This document shows, piece after piece, positions 11,640 to 24,075 of a stretch of DNA of 64,000 nucleotides. Every line of letters begins with the position of its first letter. The first letter of the stretch is position 1. The translations under genes and the position numbers were made by a program. The notes beneath the pieces were generated by a model, which was not told where the DNA came from, ran no database searches, and saw only the letters and a list, made by a program, of their open reading frames with translations. Origin of the DNA: Alisma plantago-aquatica (Eukaryota; Streptophyta; Magnoliopsida; Alismatales; Alismataceae); contig OY856413.1 of the NCBI GenBank assembly GCA_963693085.1, forward strand, positions 538,550,879 to 538,614,878, read 5' to 3'.

Positions 11640-12640
11640 TCACTACATATGTGGTGGTAAGTCTTCCCTAGACTAAAGAAGGTCAAGATGCAATATGGGT
11701 TATGGTAGATTGCCTTACCTAGATGACATGTGAAAGAAAGAATGCTGTCAAGGGACAGATTCAGTTGAACTACTTAAAAAGAGAAAGATGGTTCAACTAC
11801 ACCATGATGCAAGTCTTGAGTATGACCTAAAGGTTTACCTCCATGAGATGGAAGTGGATACATGAAGAACTCGATGATAGTATTGTTTATCACCCCTAAC
11901 TAATGGTTAGTTTGATCCAAACTAGAGGGTTTGATGAGAGCAAGTGTGCTTGTTCAGGGTGATACAAAGAAATAGTTCTTAAGATGTGATGTTAACCACC
12001 ATGGCCTTTATCGGGATGCAAGAAGTTCTATAAGGAGTTTGTGTCGGTCACCACTTCATTATGATGATGTTGGTGAAGGAGGCCTCGCAAAGGTCAGAAA
12101 AGAACCACAGTGTGTGCACATGAAGTCACTTGATCGTGCAATGGCTGAGAGAGAGAGCTCAAGGGTGACATGAGTCACAAGTTGATGAAAAGCAGACTGA
12201 CATGCAGTTCACGGTGGGAGAATATAATGTGAAAATCCGACCCCTCTGAGCTACAACCGAGAAAGCTGAGTCCCCGATATATGGGTCCATTTGAGATGGA
12301 TTGGTGGAGATGGTTGTGTGTAGCCTTGCCCCTCAGTATAACATGATGAATAATGTGTTCCATGAGTCCGATCTAGAGCACTATGTGAGGTACCTAAGCC
12401 ATGTGCTGAGCCCTGAACCTATTCAGCTTTTGAGAGGCTGAAATGTCCTGAGTCACCTATGAGGGTATGATATACCAAGGTGAGAAAGAACTCAGATGGA
12501 AGAATATGAGATGATGAATGTTCTTGGGAAGCACCATGGAATTGGTGAAGCTACATGGGAGCCATGATGGACATATGAAAGGCTTATCCTATTTGTTTGC
12601 TTGCTTGATGGAATTTTGAGGGAAAAATTCTTGTAAGACG
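11640..12640 (+). pseudogene. Decayed gypsy integrase and chromodomain-like tail (plus copy)
   Basis: From 11673 the frame reads TKEGQDAIWVMVDCLT, preceded by a degraded counterpart of the ITMDFVVGLP block with the first catalytic Asp lost (Thr-Tyr). Near 11885-11930 a stop-broken YHP-x-TDG-x-SER-like segment follows, then QFTVGEYNVKI (12200s), APQYNMMNNVFH (12320s) and GKHHGIGEATWEP (about 12528-12566). The order matches the integrase core, the C-terminal GPY-like region and the chromodomain-like end of chromovirus Pol. Multiple stops and frameshifts make it non-functional. Confidence 0.7.
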
Positions 12641-12647
12641 GGAAGGA
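12636..12647 (+). promoter_or_regulatory. Polypurine tract, family I plus copy
   Basis: GACGGGAAGGA directly precedes the 3' LTR start TGTTACAACCCC at 12648. One interruption (ACG) compared with the minus copy. Confidence 0.7.
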
Positions 12648-15600
12648 TGTTACAACCCCAATTTTTGGGTTTATTTGGTGAGAAATGTAATTTCTCATAT
12701 TAAAGATATTGGAACAAATAATGATATAATTTGTTTTGAATAAATGGATTTTGTTTACAATAGCCTTGATGATTATGTTGTGGGCTTTATTGGCTATTGG
12801 GCCCAATAACAAGGAATTTCAATTAGTAAATGAATAATGGTGTTCTTGAGAAAAGAAAGGTGTGGAAACCTCTAGAAGGCAAAAGAACTTAATCCAAAAG
12901 TGGATTTCGTGGCACATGGGTTCCTTGGGTTCCAAGGAGTCCAAATTTGCATAAAGAGTGCAATAAGAAAAGAAAATATCAATTAAGTATTTCTTTATTA
13001 AGAAAGAAATTGAAAATAATGATAAAATGTGGAAAATAAGGGAAAAGAAGTATAATTGAGTTATCCTTGGTGGAATTTCGTATCCCAAGGATTCCTAATG
13101 ATAAAAGGAATATTAATGAGGAAAATAAAAAAGAAATAAAGAGAAATCATCAAAAAGAGATATTTTAATAAGAAATAAACAAGATAATAAGAAATAATGA
13201 AGAATAATGCATTTAGATGCATCTAGAAGGATAATGAGTATCCAATAAAAAGGATTTCGAAATAATAGAGTTTCTTGTGATCCAAGGAGTCCCAATAAAG
13301 AGGAAAGAAAGAGAAAATACCAAAATTGCAAAATAAAGGGATAATGGGAGTACATAATTAATGAATTGTGTGGTTTTGTTAAAGAAGAAAGTATTTTCTA
13401 CTTAAGGAAATGTATTTTCGTGGCCAATATATTAAAAGGCATGAATAGAGAGAATAAAAGAAAAGATTTTCGAATTTCTAAGTATCCATGTAATAAGGAA
13501 TAACAAGGAAATAAGTAGGAGAGAGAAGATTACTTCTCATGGAAGAAATAGGAATCCTTATGGCAGAGAACTTGATTTCTCTTGAATGAACGTCCTAGGG
13601 CATTACTACTCTCCCCTATATAAGGGGTAGAGCCTTGGATGAGTGTGAGTTAATTCCAAGAACCCTTTCTCTCTCCATCTTCATAGTTCTTATGTTCAAA
13701 ACCCTAGCATAGAGTGGTGCTTTCTCTGGAGCAACGGGGAGGTGTGGAGCCATCTGGAGGAAGGAATGAGGTTCCTCGAAGACTTGTGCAAAATCGGATA
13801 ATGTCCTCGAGCACCCAACTTCACACTGTACCTGCAGCACGGGTGCATCATGACTGCAGGCTATGGAGTTATAGAGCTTGCTCCCGACCTTTCTGACCGT
13901 ACCTGAGGCAACCTCGGCTGCGTAAGGGCACGACAGAGGTGGGGGATCAGCCCCCAATGGTCGTCGAGGTCCCAGGGAAGGAGGAGAGGCCACGAGATTT
14001 GCGGCTAGGGCGGCAGGGAGCATTGTCGTGGGGAGGAAGACGACCTTTGGGTCGTTGGACCGTTCCACCCCTCCGGTGTATGAAGCAGTGACAACTTACA
14101 TGGGGGTATTTTCGACATTCTGTTATGTTTCCAAACATACAAAGCACGTTGCATGGAAAGGGGGACACGTGGCGCCCTTCGATTGGTCCAAGTAAGTGAA
14201 TTCTTGCAAAAATCATGTCTCCATATTGGTAACTCCGATTAGGACAAGTAATACATGAATTTTGCTCAGAAAAATGAAAGGAATCCATTAAAAATATAAT
14301 TGAAGCCTGACTCCTTTTGCAATTCTAAAAGTAATGGAAGATTTCAACTTTAATGTATTAATGTTTAAAGAACCCTATTTTGATATGATTAATGTGATTA
14401 GTAGGGTTAAATTGATGATTAAAGTTGATATTAGACTGTTAATGATAAAGGGAACATTAGGAACAAAAAGGATGAATTTTGCACGTAATTAGTTAATTTA
14501 GAGTTTCATGTGCATAAATATACTTTAATAGGCCTTGAAACCCTAATGTTGGCAAATTCAACTCTTAATAGCTTTAATTATTCAAAGTGGTGGATAAAGA
14601 TGAGATATAATGATTCTAAGCTATTTCGAGCGTTAAAGTTCCTAATTTGTGGATAAATAACCTTAATATAGAAATTAGGGTTTTTGAATGAATCAAGGTA
14701 GAATTAATGATAAATAATGTTCATATGAGTATTAGAGAATAATGAAATATGAATTGATGATAAGTGAGCATAATGACTTTGTCATGGGTTAAAGAGGATA
14801 AAAATGGTAGCTTTAATGAAAAGAGGCTTAATGGACTTATATAATGGTTAATTATGCCTTAAATTTGAAACTGAGGATTAGATGTTGAGATAATTATGGT
14901 TTGTGATCAATTGCGTTAAATTAGGGTTTAAAATAGTAAAAGATGAAGGGAAAACCTAATTGTAATGGAAACCCTAAAAGTGGAATAGAAACCCTAGGAA
15001 GAAAGCTAGATTTAATAGATCTTAATGACATGAATAATAAAAGGAAATTGTATAATTGTTTCAGGATCTTATTGAATGCTTGCTTGCCTATTGATTGATT
15101 GGACTATTTCTATCTCTGATCAGCTTGATAGGTATGTGATTAATTATGGTTAATCACATTAGTTTCCTGAGGGTTTTCCATATGTTTCCTCATATTGAAT
15201 GCAATCTAAATAGTTGGATGTTCATACTTGCAAAATTATAAAGTCACTATGGTTATCACAATTATAAAGAAATGTGTATTCTTGCACCTACATGCCACCC
15301 TGATGGAAGATGCCATAAAGGTCAAGCCCAAGAGGGTAGACCCATGGGAACCATGAGAGGTGACCCCAGACACCAAGCTCGGGAATGAGAAGGTGGTCTA
15401 TGATGCATGATTATGGATCACCATGAGAGGTGACTCCCAGGCACCAAGCTCGGGATTGAGAAGGTGGCCTTAAGTCAATGGCAAAAGAGAAACCCTAGAG
15501 GGGTATGCCAGGGTTAGGGCAAAAGTGTTGGAGAATGACACATTGAAAATGTAAATTGTCTTGTTAAATAATTTGATTGTGATTATTAAGTTGTTAGCCA

Positions 15601-15961
15601 TATCTGTGAAATTTTGGATGTCCCCACATACCGGCATATTCTGATATGCTGATCGACGTTTTGTTTGTCGGTGTTTTAGGTACAAGCTTGAAAGGCACAA
15701 ACAGTAAAGTGACACATCGTGAAAATAAGAAGTAAAGTACAAGGAGGGTTAGATAGAATAATTCAAGTTGTGGATAGATAGTTTTCCAAAGTTTTCAAAA
15801 GGTATGCAAAGTTTTATTTTAATACCGAATTTCAATTTAGTTGGTAAAGTTTATTAATTGTTATTGATTATTTGTCGAACCTTTGATCCGGGTTATTGGT
15901 TAGCGGCTCTAACCTTTCGGTCTCCCTTAATTGGGGGTTACTGGGAAGCGGGGTTGTTACA
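12648..15961 (+). repeat. Family I 3' LTR, complete (3314 bp)
   Basis: Starts TGTTACAACCCC and ends GGGGTTGTTACA. It has an AT-rich first kilobase, a TATA box near 13617, a GC-rich leader-like stretch (about 13700-14200) and an AT-rich distal half with the duplicated CACCATGAGAGGTGAC block (about 15349 and 15419). The reverse-strand frame at 13616-14068 lies in the GC-rich part and has no family resemblance. Directly after the LTR (15962) begins sequence of a copia-type gag. Confidence 0.85.
13617..13623 (+). promoter_or_regulatory. LTR TATA box, family I
   Basis: TATATAA in the context CCCCTATATAAGGGG, about 970 bases into the LTR and before the GC-rich leader. This is the likely U3/R promoter of the element. 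Confidence 0.5.
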
Positions 15962-17137
15962 AAGTCTCTCCATCCTCTCAAGTTGAAGAAGATGCCATGT
16001 ACTCCAATGGTAGATTCTATAAAGGCAAGTCCTCCTCCATCTGTGCCTTAAGTGTGGAAAGAAGAGTCACTTCAAGATAGATTGCCAACAAGTTATAATT
16101 CCCATCATCACAAGAAAAGAGAAGATAAGTGCCAATCAAGCTCAAGTGACTCCTCCAACTCAATCTCAAGTGAAGATTCAAGTGAAGGATCATGCTCAAG
16201 CTCTAGTGATGCAGAAGAATGCCATTTTTCTCTTATGACACCAACAAGTAAGGACTCAAATGAGGTAAATCTAAACTCTTTAAATAAAGAATCTTTGATT
16301 GCTATTATTCATGATACTTGTGCCTCTCTTAAGTCTTATAAAAGGAAAAAGAAAAAGCTTGCTAGAATTGTTGATAATATGCATGTAGAACTAGATGATC
16401 TTGAACATGCTAATTCTTGCTTGCTTGATGATAAAAATGATTGTCTTAGTCAAGTAGATTCTCTTAAACTTGAAAATTCTAGATTGCTTGATATGATTAG
16501 ATTTCTAGAATCTCAACCTCTCATGCCTAGTTCTAATGAAGAGCATACTTTAATTGTTGATTCTCTCATGCATGATATTGATGTTCTTAAGTCTGAAAAT
16601 GGTGTTTATCTTTCTAAGATTTATTTGCTTGAAACAGAAAATGGCTCCTTGCTTGCTAAAAACAATGTGCATGAATCTTGTTCTAGTTCTACTAGTAAAG
16701 AGAATGATGTTGCTGCTCTTCATATTGATAGAGATTCTTATTTAACTAAAGCTCTTTTCTTAGAAAATGATCTTATGCATGCTAGAGATAATATCAATAA
16801 TTTATCTTCTACTATTACTTCTCTTATGCATGATAACGATGGTTTGAGATCTTCTTTGCAAAGATTCTTAGTTGGTAAGAAGAGCCTTAATGACATCATG
16901 CACCATTCTACCAAACAAATTGGTATACATGTTTTGGGGTATGATGGTAGTCAAAGGAACAACAAAGATAAAGGACCTCCAATATTCTATGGAGAATCCT
17001 CTAGTTCCAAGACTATGAGCACATGCAACTATTGCAATGAAATTGGTCATTATTCTACTTATTGTCCTTTTAGGAAAGCGCCCAAGAGAAATAGGACTTG
17101 GGTTGCTAAACTAACCCCTACGGACCCAAAAACATGA
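15962..17137 (+). pseudogene. TR-GAG unit A, gag (5' truncated, frameshifted)
   Basis: The N-terminal gag domain is missing, cut by the family I LTR. The remainder starts near the coding position of 20963 in unit B. The first zinc knuckle (about 16043-16084) reads CLKCGKKSHFKIDC, the canonical CX2CX4HX4C. One base is missing just after it (GATTGCC where other units have GATTGCCC), so frames differ before and after about 16085. Downstream is a Ser-rich acidic stretch, a long Leu/Glu/Asn-rich coiled-coil-like region (repeated LLDDKND, LENSRLLD patterns) and a second knuckle CNYCNEIGHYSTYC. The frame ends at TGA 17135-17137. Intact Gag would form the particle shell and bind element RNA. Confidence 0.8.
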
Positions 17138-18973
17138 TTGGGGACCATTTCATCTTTCTTCTTGTAGGTACTTGCAAATGGATTGACTTGAGATATTGTA
17201 TTGAAAATTGACTTCTCAATCCACATGAAAGAAGAAAGGTGAGATGTGTAGAGGGCGACAACAAGTAGAAAAAGGAATGGTAAGAATGAAGGTAATGTTT
17301 TCTTTCTTATAACAATTTCTAACTTGTTTTTGTCAAGTTAGTGTGCACTATACATATGTTTTTGAGTCAAAATTGGTATTTTGTGTTTCTCTTCACACTC
17401 TTGCTATAAAAAACTATTTCTAATGCTTTGATAGTACATTACTAATTTTCTTACACATGTTTGGATATGATTTGTATATTTAGCATGCCTATAAATATGT
17501 TTTTATGATATATATGTGCTTTTTGACAACAACTTTGTTGGTCGAGTTTGTCCTGTTTGAAACTCGACCAATAGGCACCAATGGGTGTTGCCAGCAACTA
17601 TCATCGGTTGGGATTGTCAATACACAAAACTCAACTGATAACACTATGCACAAAATATACATTTGTCTTATAGAATCATAATTTCCCTCTCAACTAGATT
17701 TTCTCAACCAATATCCTTATTCTTTGGCACTCCTTTGGTACCATTATATATCCTGTTTTGCAGGTTTTAATGATGACCTCTTTGGATCTCTTGGTTGTGT
17801 CTTAAATTGCTTCCGTAGTACTCTAACTTGCTACATCTATCTAGGTGTATATCTTGTGTTGATACAACCTTGAGGTTCTTAGTGGTAATCATCTTATAGT
17901 AAGGATGCATATCTAGTGAGTTATATCCTTTCATGCTTCTAAAATTGCATATCTCTTTGTTTGGATGTATCTCTACATATACTCATAGCTTGCATTATCT
18001 TGTGTATCTTTTGGTATCTCTTGTTATGATCTAGATCCTACTAGTAGTCCTAACTTGTGATAACATCTACTAGTAGTTCATATACATGTAGTTCTAGCCT
18101 TGTTTATAATTGACATCTCTACTCACCAAGTGGTATATTTCACTATATGGTATGCTTGTATATTGTCTCATACATGCTCAATCATGTTCCTTAAATTGCA
18201 TATCCACTATCTTGAGTTGCTTGCATAACTTTGTGATGCAAGGTACATAGATCTACATTATATGTAGAAATTGGAGTATTATTGGATTTTATGCAGATTC
18301 TGCTCCAGTTTCATTTTTTTATGGAAGACTAGTGTTTTTCATGTAGAAACAACCTTCTAAGCAAGATTCATCGCTTCGCCATGAGCCCTGATGCTTTTTG
18401 GGAAAATTCTGTCATCTTGAGGGTCAAAATTGTGTTTTATTATTTTTCTGCAACACGTTATCTTGCATTTTGGGTTGTTCAAGTATATGCTTTAACTTGG
18501 TTTTCTTTCTATGTTTGGACAAGCCCCTATCTGTGATCTTCTACTCTCCTTATATAACTTTTTGTTATCTCCTTTCCTTTAACAAGCGATGTTTCTTATT
18601 TCTTCATACCCCCATTTTTTGAAATGACAAAGGGGGAGAAAGGTATGTCTTGTTTTAAAAGAGGAAGAAGGCATGTCTTACATGAAGAGGAGAAGTATGT
18701 CTATGTAAAGGGGAGAAGGTAATGGGAGAAGACATATATGTGTAGAACATATATGAGTGGAAGACATATTATTCTATAAATGTTATTAAAGCTAACAATG
18801 TAGGAGAAATAGCATTAATTGAGGGGGAGTATGAGAACTCCAAGCACATCAATTGAGGGGGAGCATATGAGCTCAATCCTATTGAAACCCCTAGGTTTCT
18901 CCAAATGTATGATTTTACTTAAAAGCTTTCAATACATTTATGGAATGGTTTGTCATCTCAAAAAGGGGGAGAA
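17138..18973 (+). other. TR-GAG unit A, 3' non-coding region
   Basis: 1.84 kb with no coding remnant of pol. It contains degraded copies of the hairpin module near 17540-17640 and several polypurine tracts: 18629-18643, 18821-18829, 18855-18863 and the LTR-proximal AAAAGGGGGAGAA ending at 18973. The last lies at the position of the functional tract. Confidence 0.7.
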
Positions 18974-20221
18974 TGTTCACTCAAGGCCAATTAGGTCAAT
19001 GTTGACTTGCGTCTGAATTGACTAAACCCGTGTTTTGATGATGACTAACCATTCCACATATTGGTGTCTAATGCTCTACTTGAGTGATTTCAGATTAGTT
19101 ATAGATGCACTCTAAATGCCCTAACTTGTACATATCAAATTGGAGAAAAGACAAGTCAAAGTCAATACTAGTGCACATTTTTGTAATATGATGTACATCC
19201 ATTAGAATCATGTTGTTAATCACTTGTAATGATTGTATGACTTGTAATTAATCTTAGAAAAGATCTGGAGCACTTGGATCGAATGTTTAAGCACTCAAAA
19301 GCCATTTTCCAAAATTCACATCAGGCTGTTCATCAGTTGAGTTCTGTGAGTTGCAAACTCGACTGATCCTGATTGGATCTTGAAAATGACTTTTGATCGT
19401 TCGATTTTACACTTCACAGAACTCGACCGATTGAGTACCTGACCAATTCAATTTTCATTGGTCGGTCGAGTTTCCCTAGAACAAATTCGACCGATGGTCT
19501 GAATATCGACTTTGTCTTTTACTCTATCGGTCGAGTTACCCTTATAGAAACTCGACCGATTTCATTGTACAGAAAAGTGCAGAAAAGTGCTTCTAGCCAT
19601 TGTAGAGTTGCAACAAGTGAAAATATATCCGTTGCAAGCCACAAATCGGCTAGTTTTCATTCTCAAATGTTCCCAAATGCTAAGAGGCATCCCCGGCTAT
19701 AAATAGGACCCTTGGGCTTCATTCCAAGGTTGAGCATTTAATGCAAAACTCCATGTGAGGTTATTATTCTATAGTTGAGTGCTTACTACAACCTCCTCTC
19801 TCTCTCTCTAAGCTGAATCACTTGCTACATTCGTTAGAGTGAGTAGGAAATCTATAAGAGAGCTAGTCCTACATGTATATCTTGTGAGGCTCTCACTTAC
19901 AACACCTCCCTATCTCTCTTTTTCAACCATGAAGATGAAGGATCTCTCTTGGCTAAGAGAGGTGAAGAAGAACAAGGGAAGACGTCCCTTGGTGAAGATC
20001 AAGGCTGAAGACTTGGAGCAAGAGTGGGTAAGCCCTTGGTGAAGGCAGAAGGCTCCTTGCTCAAGTGGGTAAGTCCTTGGTGGAAGCTTCTCCGAGTGAA
20101 GGTGAAGTCAAAAGTGGAAGATCTAAAAAGAGTGGGTAATCCGTGTAAGGCTAAAGACTTGTGCAAGAGTAGCTTTATTCACCCCCTCTAGAGCATCTAA
20201 TCAACCATCTAGGATCCAACA
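18974..20221 (+). repeat. TR-GAG LTR 1 (1248 bp)
   Basis: Starts TGTTCACTCAAGG (other copies TGTTGACTCAAGG) and ends CTAGGATCCAACA. It is preceded by a polypurine tract and followed by the primer binding site, and is shared between units A and B. It carries four hairpin modules (about 19330-19565) upstream of a TATA box. Confidence 0.9.
19698..19705 (+). promoter_or_regulatory. TATA box of TR-GAG LTR 1
   Basis: TATAAATA followed by GGACC. The same box is at 24801-24808, 53711-53718 and 58822-58829 in the other LTRs, at a constant distance from the LTR start, so it marks the U3/R promoter. Confidence 0.65.
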
Positions 20222-20223
20222 AT

Positions 20224-20235
20224 TGGTATCAGAGC
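20224..20235 (+). promoter_or_regulatory. Primer binding site, tRNA-iMet (unit B)
   Basis: TGGTATCAGAGC two bases after the LTR end. The equivalents are 25329-25340 (one C to T change: TGGTATTAGAGC) and 54238-54249 (last base T). Confidence 0.9.
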
Positions 20236-20271
20236 GGTCTTCTCCAAGCATACTTCAACAAGTAGGAGAAG

Positions 20272-22137
20272 ATGGGTGACTACCAAGGAGGGAGATACTT
20301 GATCAGCCTACCAATCTTTGATGGGAGCAATTTACTCTATTGGAGAAGAAGGCTTCAATTCTACATACAAGGATCAAGTCTTGAGATGTGGCAAATGGTG
20401 AACAGTCCATACGAGCTACCAAAGACAAAGATTGAAGAATGGGATGATGCTACCTTGAATGCTATAGCCATGCACATCCTCTATGCCTCCATGACACCCA
20501 CCGAGTTCAACCAGATTTCTTCATGTGAAACAACTTATGAGGTATGGAGAAAGCTATGCATCACCTATGAGGGGACAGATCAAGTGAAGGAAAACAAAGT
20601 CTACATGCTCAAAGGGATGCTTGAGAACTTCAAGATGGGTAAGGAGGAGAGGATAGCCGACATGTACTCAAGTTTCAACACTATTGTGAATGGTCTTGTA
20701 GTTCTAGGTCATCCTATGTCTAGTGGAGAGATCAACTCCAAGATCCTTAGAACTTTTCCCAAGAGATGAGAACCCAAGATGACTTCCATTGAGGAAGCAA
20801 GGTCTCTTAAGGATGTCCCTATTGAATAGCTCATTAGAAATCTACAAGTACATGAAGACACACTTGACAAGAGGGAGGAAGTAGAAAGACAAGAAAAGAA
20901 AGAACTCAAGAGAATGAAGAAGGATGAAATGAAGGCTCAAATTGAAGCTATCATGGAACATGTCTCTCCATCCTCTCATGTTGAAGAAGATGCCATGTAC
21001 TCCAAGGGTAGATTTGACAAAGGCAAGTCCTCCTTTATCTGGTGCCACAAGTGTGGAAAGAAGGGTTACTTCAAGATAGATTGCCCACAAATTATAAAGA
21101 TCCATCATCACAAGAAAAGAGAAGATAAGTGCCACTCAAGCTCAAGTGACTCCTCCAACTCAAGCTCAAGTGAAGATTCAAGTGAAGGATCATGCTCATG
21201 CTCTAGTGATGAAGGAGAATGCCATTTTTCTCTTATGGCATCAACAAGTAAGGACCCAAGTGAGGTAAATCTAAACTCTTTAGATAAATAATCTTTGATT
21301 GCTATTATTCATGATACTTGTACATCTCTTAAGTCTTATAAAAGGAAAAAGAAAAAGCTTGTTAGAATTGTTGATAATATGCATGTAGAACTAGATTATC
21401 TTGAACATGCTAATTCTTTCTTGCTTGATGATAAAAATGATTGTCTTAGTCAAGTAGATTCTCTTAAACTTGAAAATTCTAGTTTGTTTGATAAGATTAG
21501 ATTTCTAGAATCTCAACCTCTCATGCCTAGTTCTAATGAAGAGCATACTTTAATTGTTGATTCTCTCATGCATGATATTGATGTTCTTAAATCTGAAAAT
21601 GGTGTTTATATTTGTAAGATTTCTTTGCTTGAAACAAAAAATGGCTCCTTGCTTGCTAAAATCAATGTGCATGAATCTTGTTCTGGTTCTACTAGTAAAG
21701 AGAATGATGTTACTGCTCTTTATATTGATAGAGATTCTTATTTAACTAAAGCTCTTTGCTTAGAAAATGATCTTTTGCATGCTAGAGATAATATCAATCA
21801 TTTGTCTTCTACTATTACTTCTCTTATGCATGATAATGATGGTTTGAGATCTTCTTTGCAAAGATTCTTAGTTGGTAAGAAGAGCCTTAATGATATCCTA
21901 CACCATACTACCAAACAAATTGGTAGACATGGTTTGGGGTATGATGGTAGTCAAAGGAACAACAAAGATAAAGGACCTCCAATATTCCATGGAGAATCCT
22001 CTAGTTCTAAGACTATGGGCACATGCAACTATTGCAATGAAATTGGTCATTATTGTACTTGTTGTCCTTTAAGGAAAGCACCCAAGAGTAATAGGACTTG
22101 GGTTGCTAAACTAACCCCTCCGGACCCAAAAACATGA
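20272..22137 (+). pseudogene. TR-GAG unit B, gag (621 codons, three premature stops)
   Basis: The best reading frame in the window runs without a frameshift from ATG 20272 to TGA 22137, but is broken by TGA 20767, TAG 20827 and TAA 21289. Residues 1-165 contain the copia gag N-terminal domain (FDGSNLLYWRRR near 16-27, then a helical core including the motif CETTYEVWRKL). The first zinc knuckle at codon 258 (21043-21084) has Tyr instead of His (CHKCGKKGYFKIDC). A Ser-rich stretch, a coiled-coil-like region (codons about 340-570) and a second, canonical knuckle CNYCNEIGHYCTCC (codon 585) follow. It ends in a basic, Pro-containing tail. The architecture is that of Sirevirus Gag. No protease DSG-type motif follows. 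The start was chosen because the ATG lies about 35 bases after the primer site in three copies. Confidence 0.85.
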
Positions 22138-24075
22138 TTGGGGACCATTTCATCTTTCTTCTTGTAGGTACTTGCAAATGGATTGAGTTGAACTATTGAA
22201 TTGAAAATTGGCTTCTCAAACCACATGAAAGAAGAAAGGCGAGATGTGTTGAGGGTGACAACAAGTGGAAAAAGGAATGGTAAGAACGAAGGTAATGTTT
22301 TCTTGCTTATAACCATTTCTAACTTGTTTTTTTCAAGTTAGTGTGCACTATACATATGGTTTTTGAGTCAAAAGTGGTATTTTGTGTTTCACTTCACACT
22401 CTTACTAAAAAAAAAACTATTTCTAATGCTTTTAAAGTGCATTACTAACTTGCTTACACATGTTTGGATATAGTTTGTATATTTATCATGCCTTTAAATA
22501 TGTCTTTATGATATATATGTGCTTTTTGACAACAACTCTGTCATTCGAGTTTGTCCTATTTAGAACTTGACCGATAGGCACCATTGGGTGTTGCCAGCTG
22601 CTGACATCGGTCGAGTTGTCAATACACATAACTCGACTGATAACACTGTGCAGAGAATATACATTTGGCTTATTGAATGAAAATTTCCCTCTCGACTAGA
22701 TTTTCTCAACCAATAGCCTTATTCTTTAACACTCCTTTGGTACCTTTATATATGCATATTGTCATGTTCTAAATTGCCTATCTTGCTTACAACTCTATCC
22801 TACTAATTGCTCTAAATTGGTATATTTATAGCTTGCAATTACTTGCTTTGAGTGGTTTTGCAGGTTTTGATGATGAACTCTTTGAATCTCTTGGTTGTGT
22901 CTTAAATTGCTTCCATTGTGCTCTAACTTGCTACATCTATCTAGGTGTATATCTTGTGTTGATACAACATTGAGGTTCTTAGTGGTAATCATCTTATGGT
23001 AAGGATGCATATCTAGTGAGTTATATCCTTTCATGCTTCTAAAATTGCATATCTCTTTCTTTGGATATATCTCTACATCTACTCATAGCTTGTGTTATCT
23101 TGTGTATCTTTTGGTATATCTTTCTATGATCTAGATCCTACTAGTAGTCCTAACTTATGATAACATTTACTAGTAGTTCATATACATGTAGTTCTAGCCT
23201 TGTTTATAATTGGCATCTCTTCTCATCAAGTGGTATTTTTCACTATATGCTATGCTTGTATCTTGTCTCATACATGCTCAAGCATGTTCCTTAAATTGCA
23301 TATCCACTATCTTGAGTTTCTTGCATAACTTTGTGATGCAGGGTACATAGATCTACATTATTTGTAGAAATTGGAGTGTTTTTGGATTTTATGCAGATTC
23401 TGCTCCTGTTTCAATTTTTGATGCAAGACTAGTTTTTTTCATGCAGAAATGACCTTCTAAGCAAGACTCATTGATTTTCCATGATCCTTGAAGCTTTTTG
23501 GGAAAATTCTATCATCTTGAGGATCAAAATTGTGTTTTATTGTTTTTTTGCAGCACTTTATCTTGTATTTTGGGTTGTTCAAGTATATGATTTAACTTGC
23601 TTTTCTTTTTATGTTTGGACAAGCCCCTATCTGTGCTCTTCTACTCTCCTTATATAACTTTTTGTTATCTCCTTTCCTTTAACAAGTGGTGTTTCTTATT
23701 TCTTCATACCCCCATTTTTTGAAATGACAAAGTGGGAGAAAGTTATGTCTTCTTTTAAAAGAGGAAGAAGGCATGTCTTACATGAAGAGGAGAAGTATAT
23801 CCATATAAAGGGGAGAAGGTAAATGGGAGAAGACATATATGTGTAGAACATATATGAGTAGAAGACATAGTATTCTATAAATGTTATGAAAGCTAACCAT
23901 GCAGGAGAAATAGCATCAATTGAGGGGGAGTATGAGAACTCCATGTGTATCAATTGAGGGGGAGCATTTGAACTCAATCCTATTGAAACCCCTAGGTTTC
24001 TCTGAAGGTATGATTTTACTTAAAAGCTTTCAATACATTTATGGAATGGTTTGTCATATTCAAAAAGGGGGAGAA
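22138..24075 (+). other. TR-GAG unit B, 3' non-coding region
   Basis: 1.94 kb, T-rich, with no frame resembling integrase or RT. It contains the two 3' hairpin modules (near 22545-22585 decayed; 22607-22645 better kept) and several GGGGGAG-type purine tracts toward the 3' end. The LTR-adjacent tract is CAAAAAGGGGGAGAA, ending at 24075. Confidence 0.75.

Larger units (their letters stand above)
7251..15961 (+). mobile_element. Family I Ty3/gypsy element, plus-strand copy (decayed)
   Basis: 5' LTR fragment (7251-8228), primer binding site, 4.4 kb interior, polypurine tract and a complete 3.3 kb 3' LTR. The 5' fragment matches the end of the 3' LTR at about 96% by eye, so the two are a true pair and the 5' LTR lost its first ~2.3 kb. 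Remnants of integrase and a chromodomain-like tail identify it as a chromovirus-type gypsy. The long LTRs would fit the Tekay/Del group, but that is inference. On its right it abuts the gag of a copia-type unit (15962), probably its original target; the matching left flank is gone. Confidence 0.8.

Noticed and set aside
13616..14068. 150-codon minus-strand frame
   Set aside because: Antisense to the GC-rich LTR segment, with no counterpart at 6780-7250. GC richness explains the length.
16554..16745. 63-codon hydrophobic frames repeated at 16554, 21554 and 55582
   Set aside because: Out-of-frame shadows of the conserved gag coiled-coil region.
22795..23034. 79-codon minus-strand frame, with counterpart 51719-51958
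   Set aside because: Lies in the TR-GAG 3' non-coding region; conservation matches that of the surrounding DNA.
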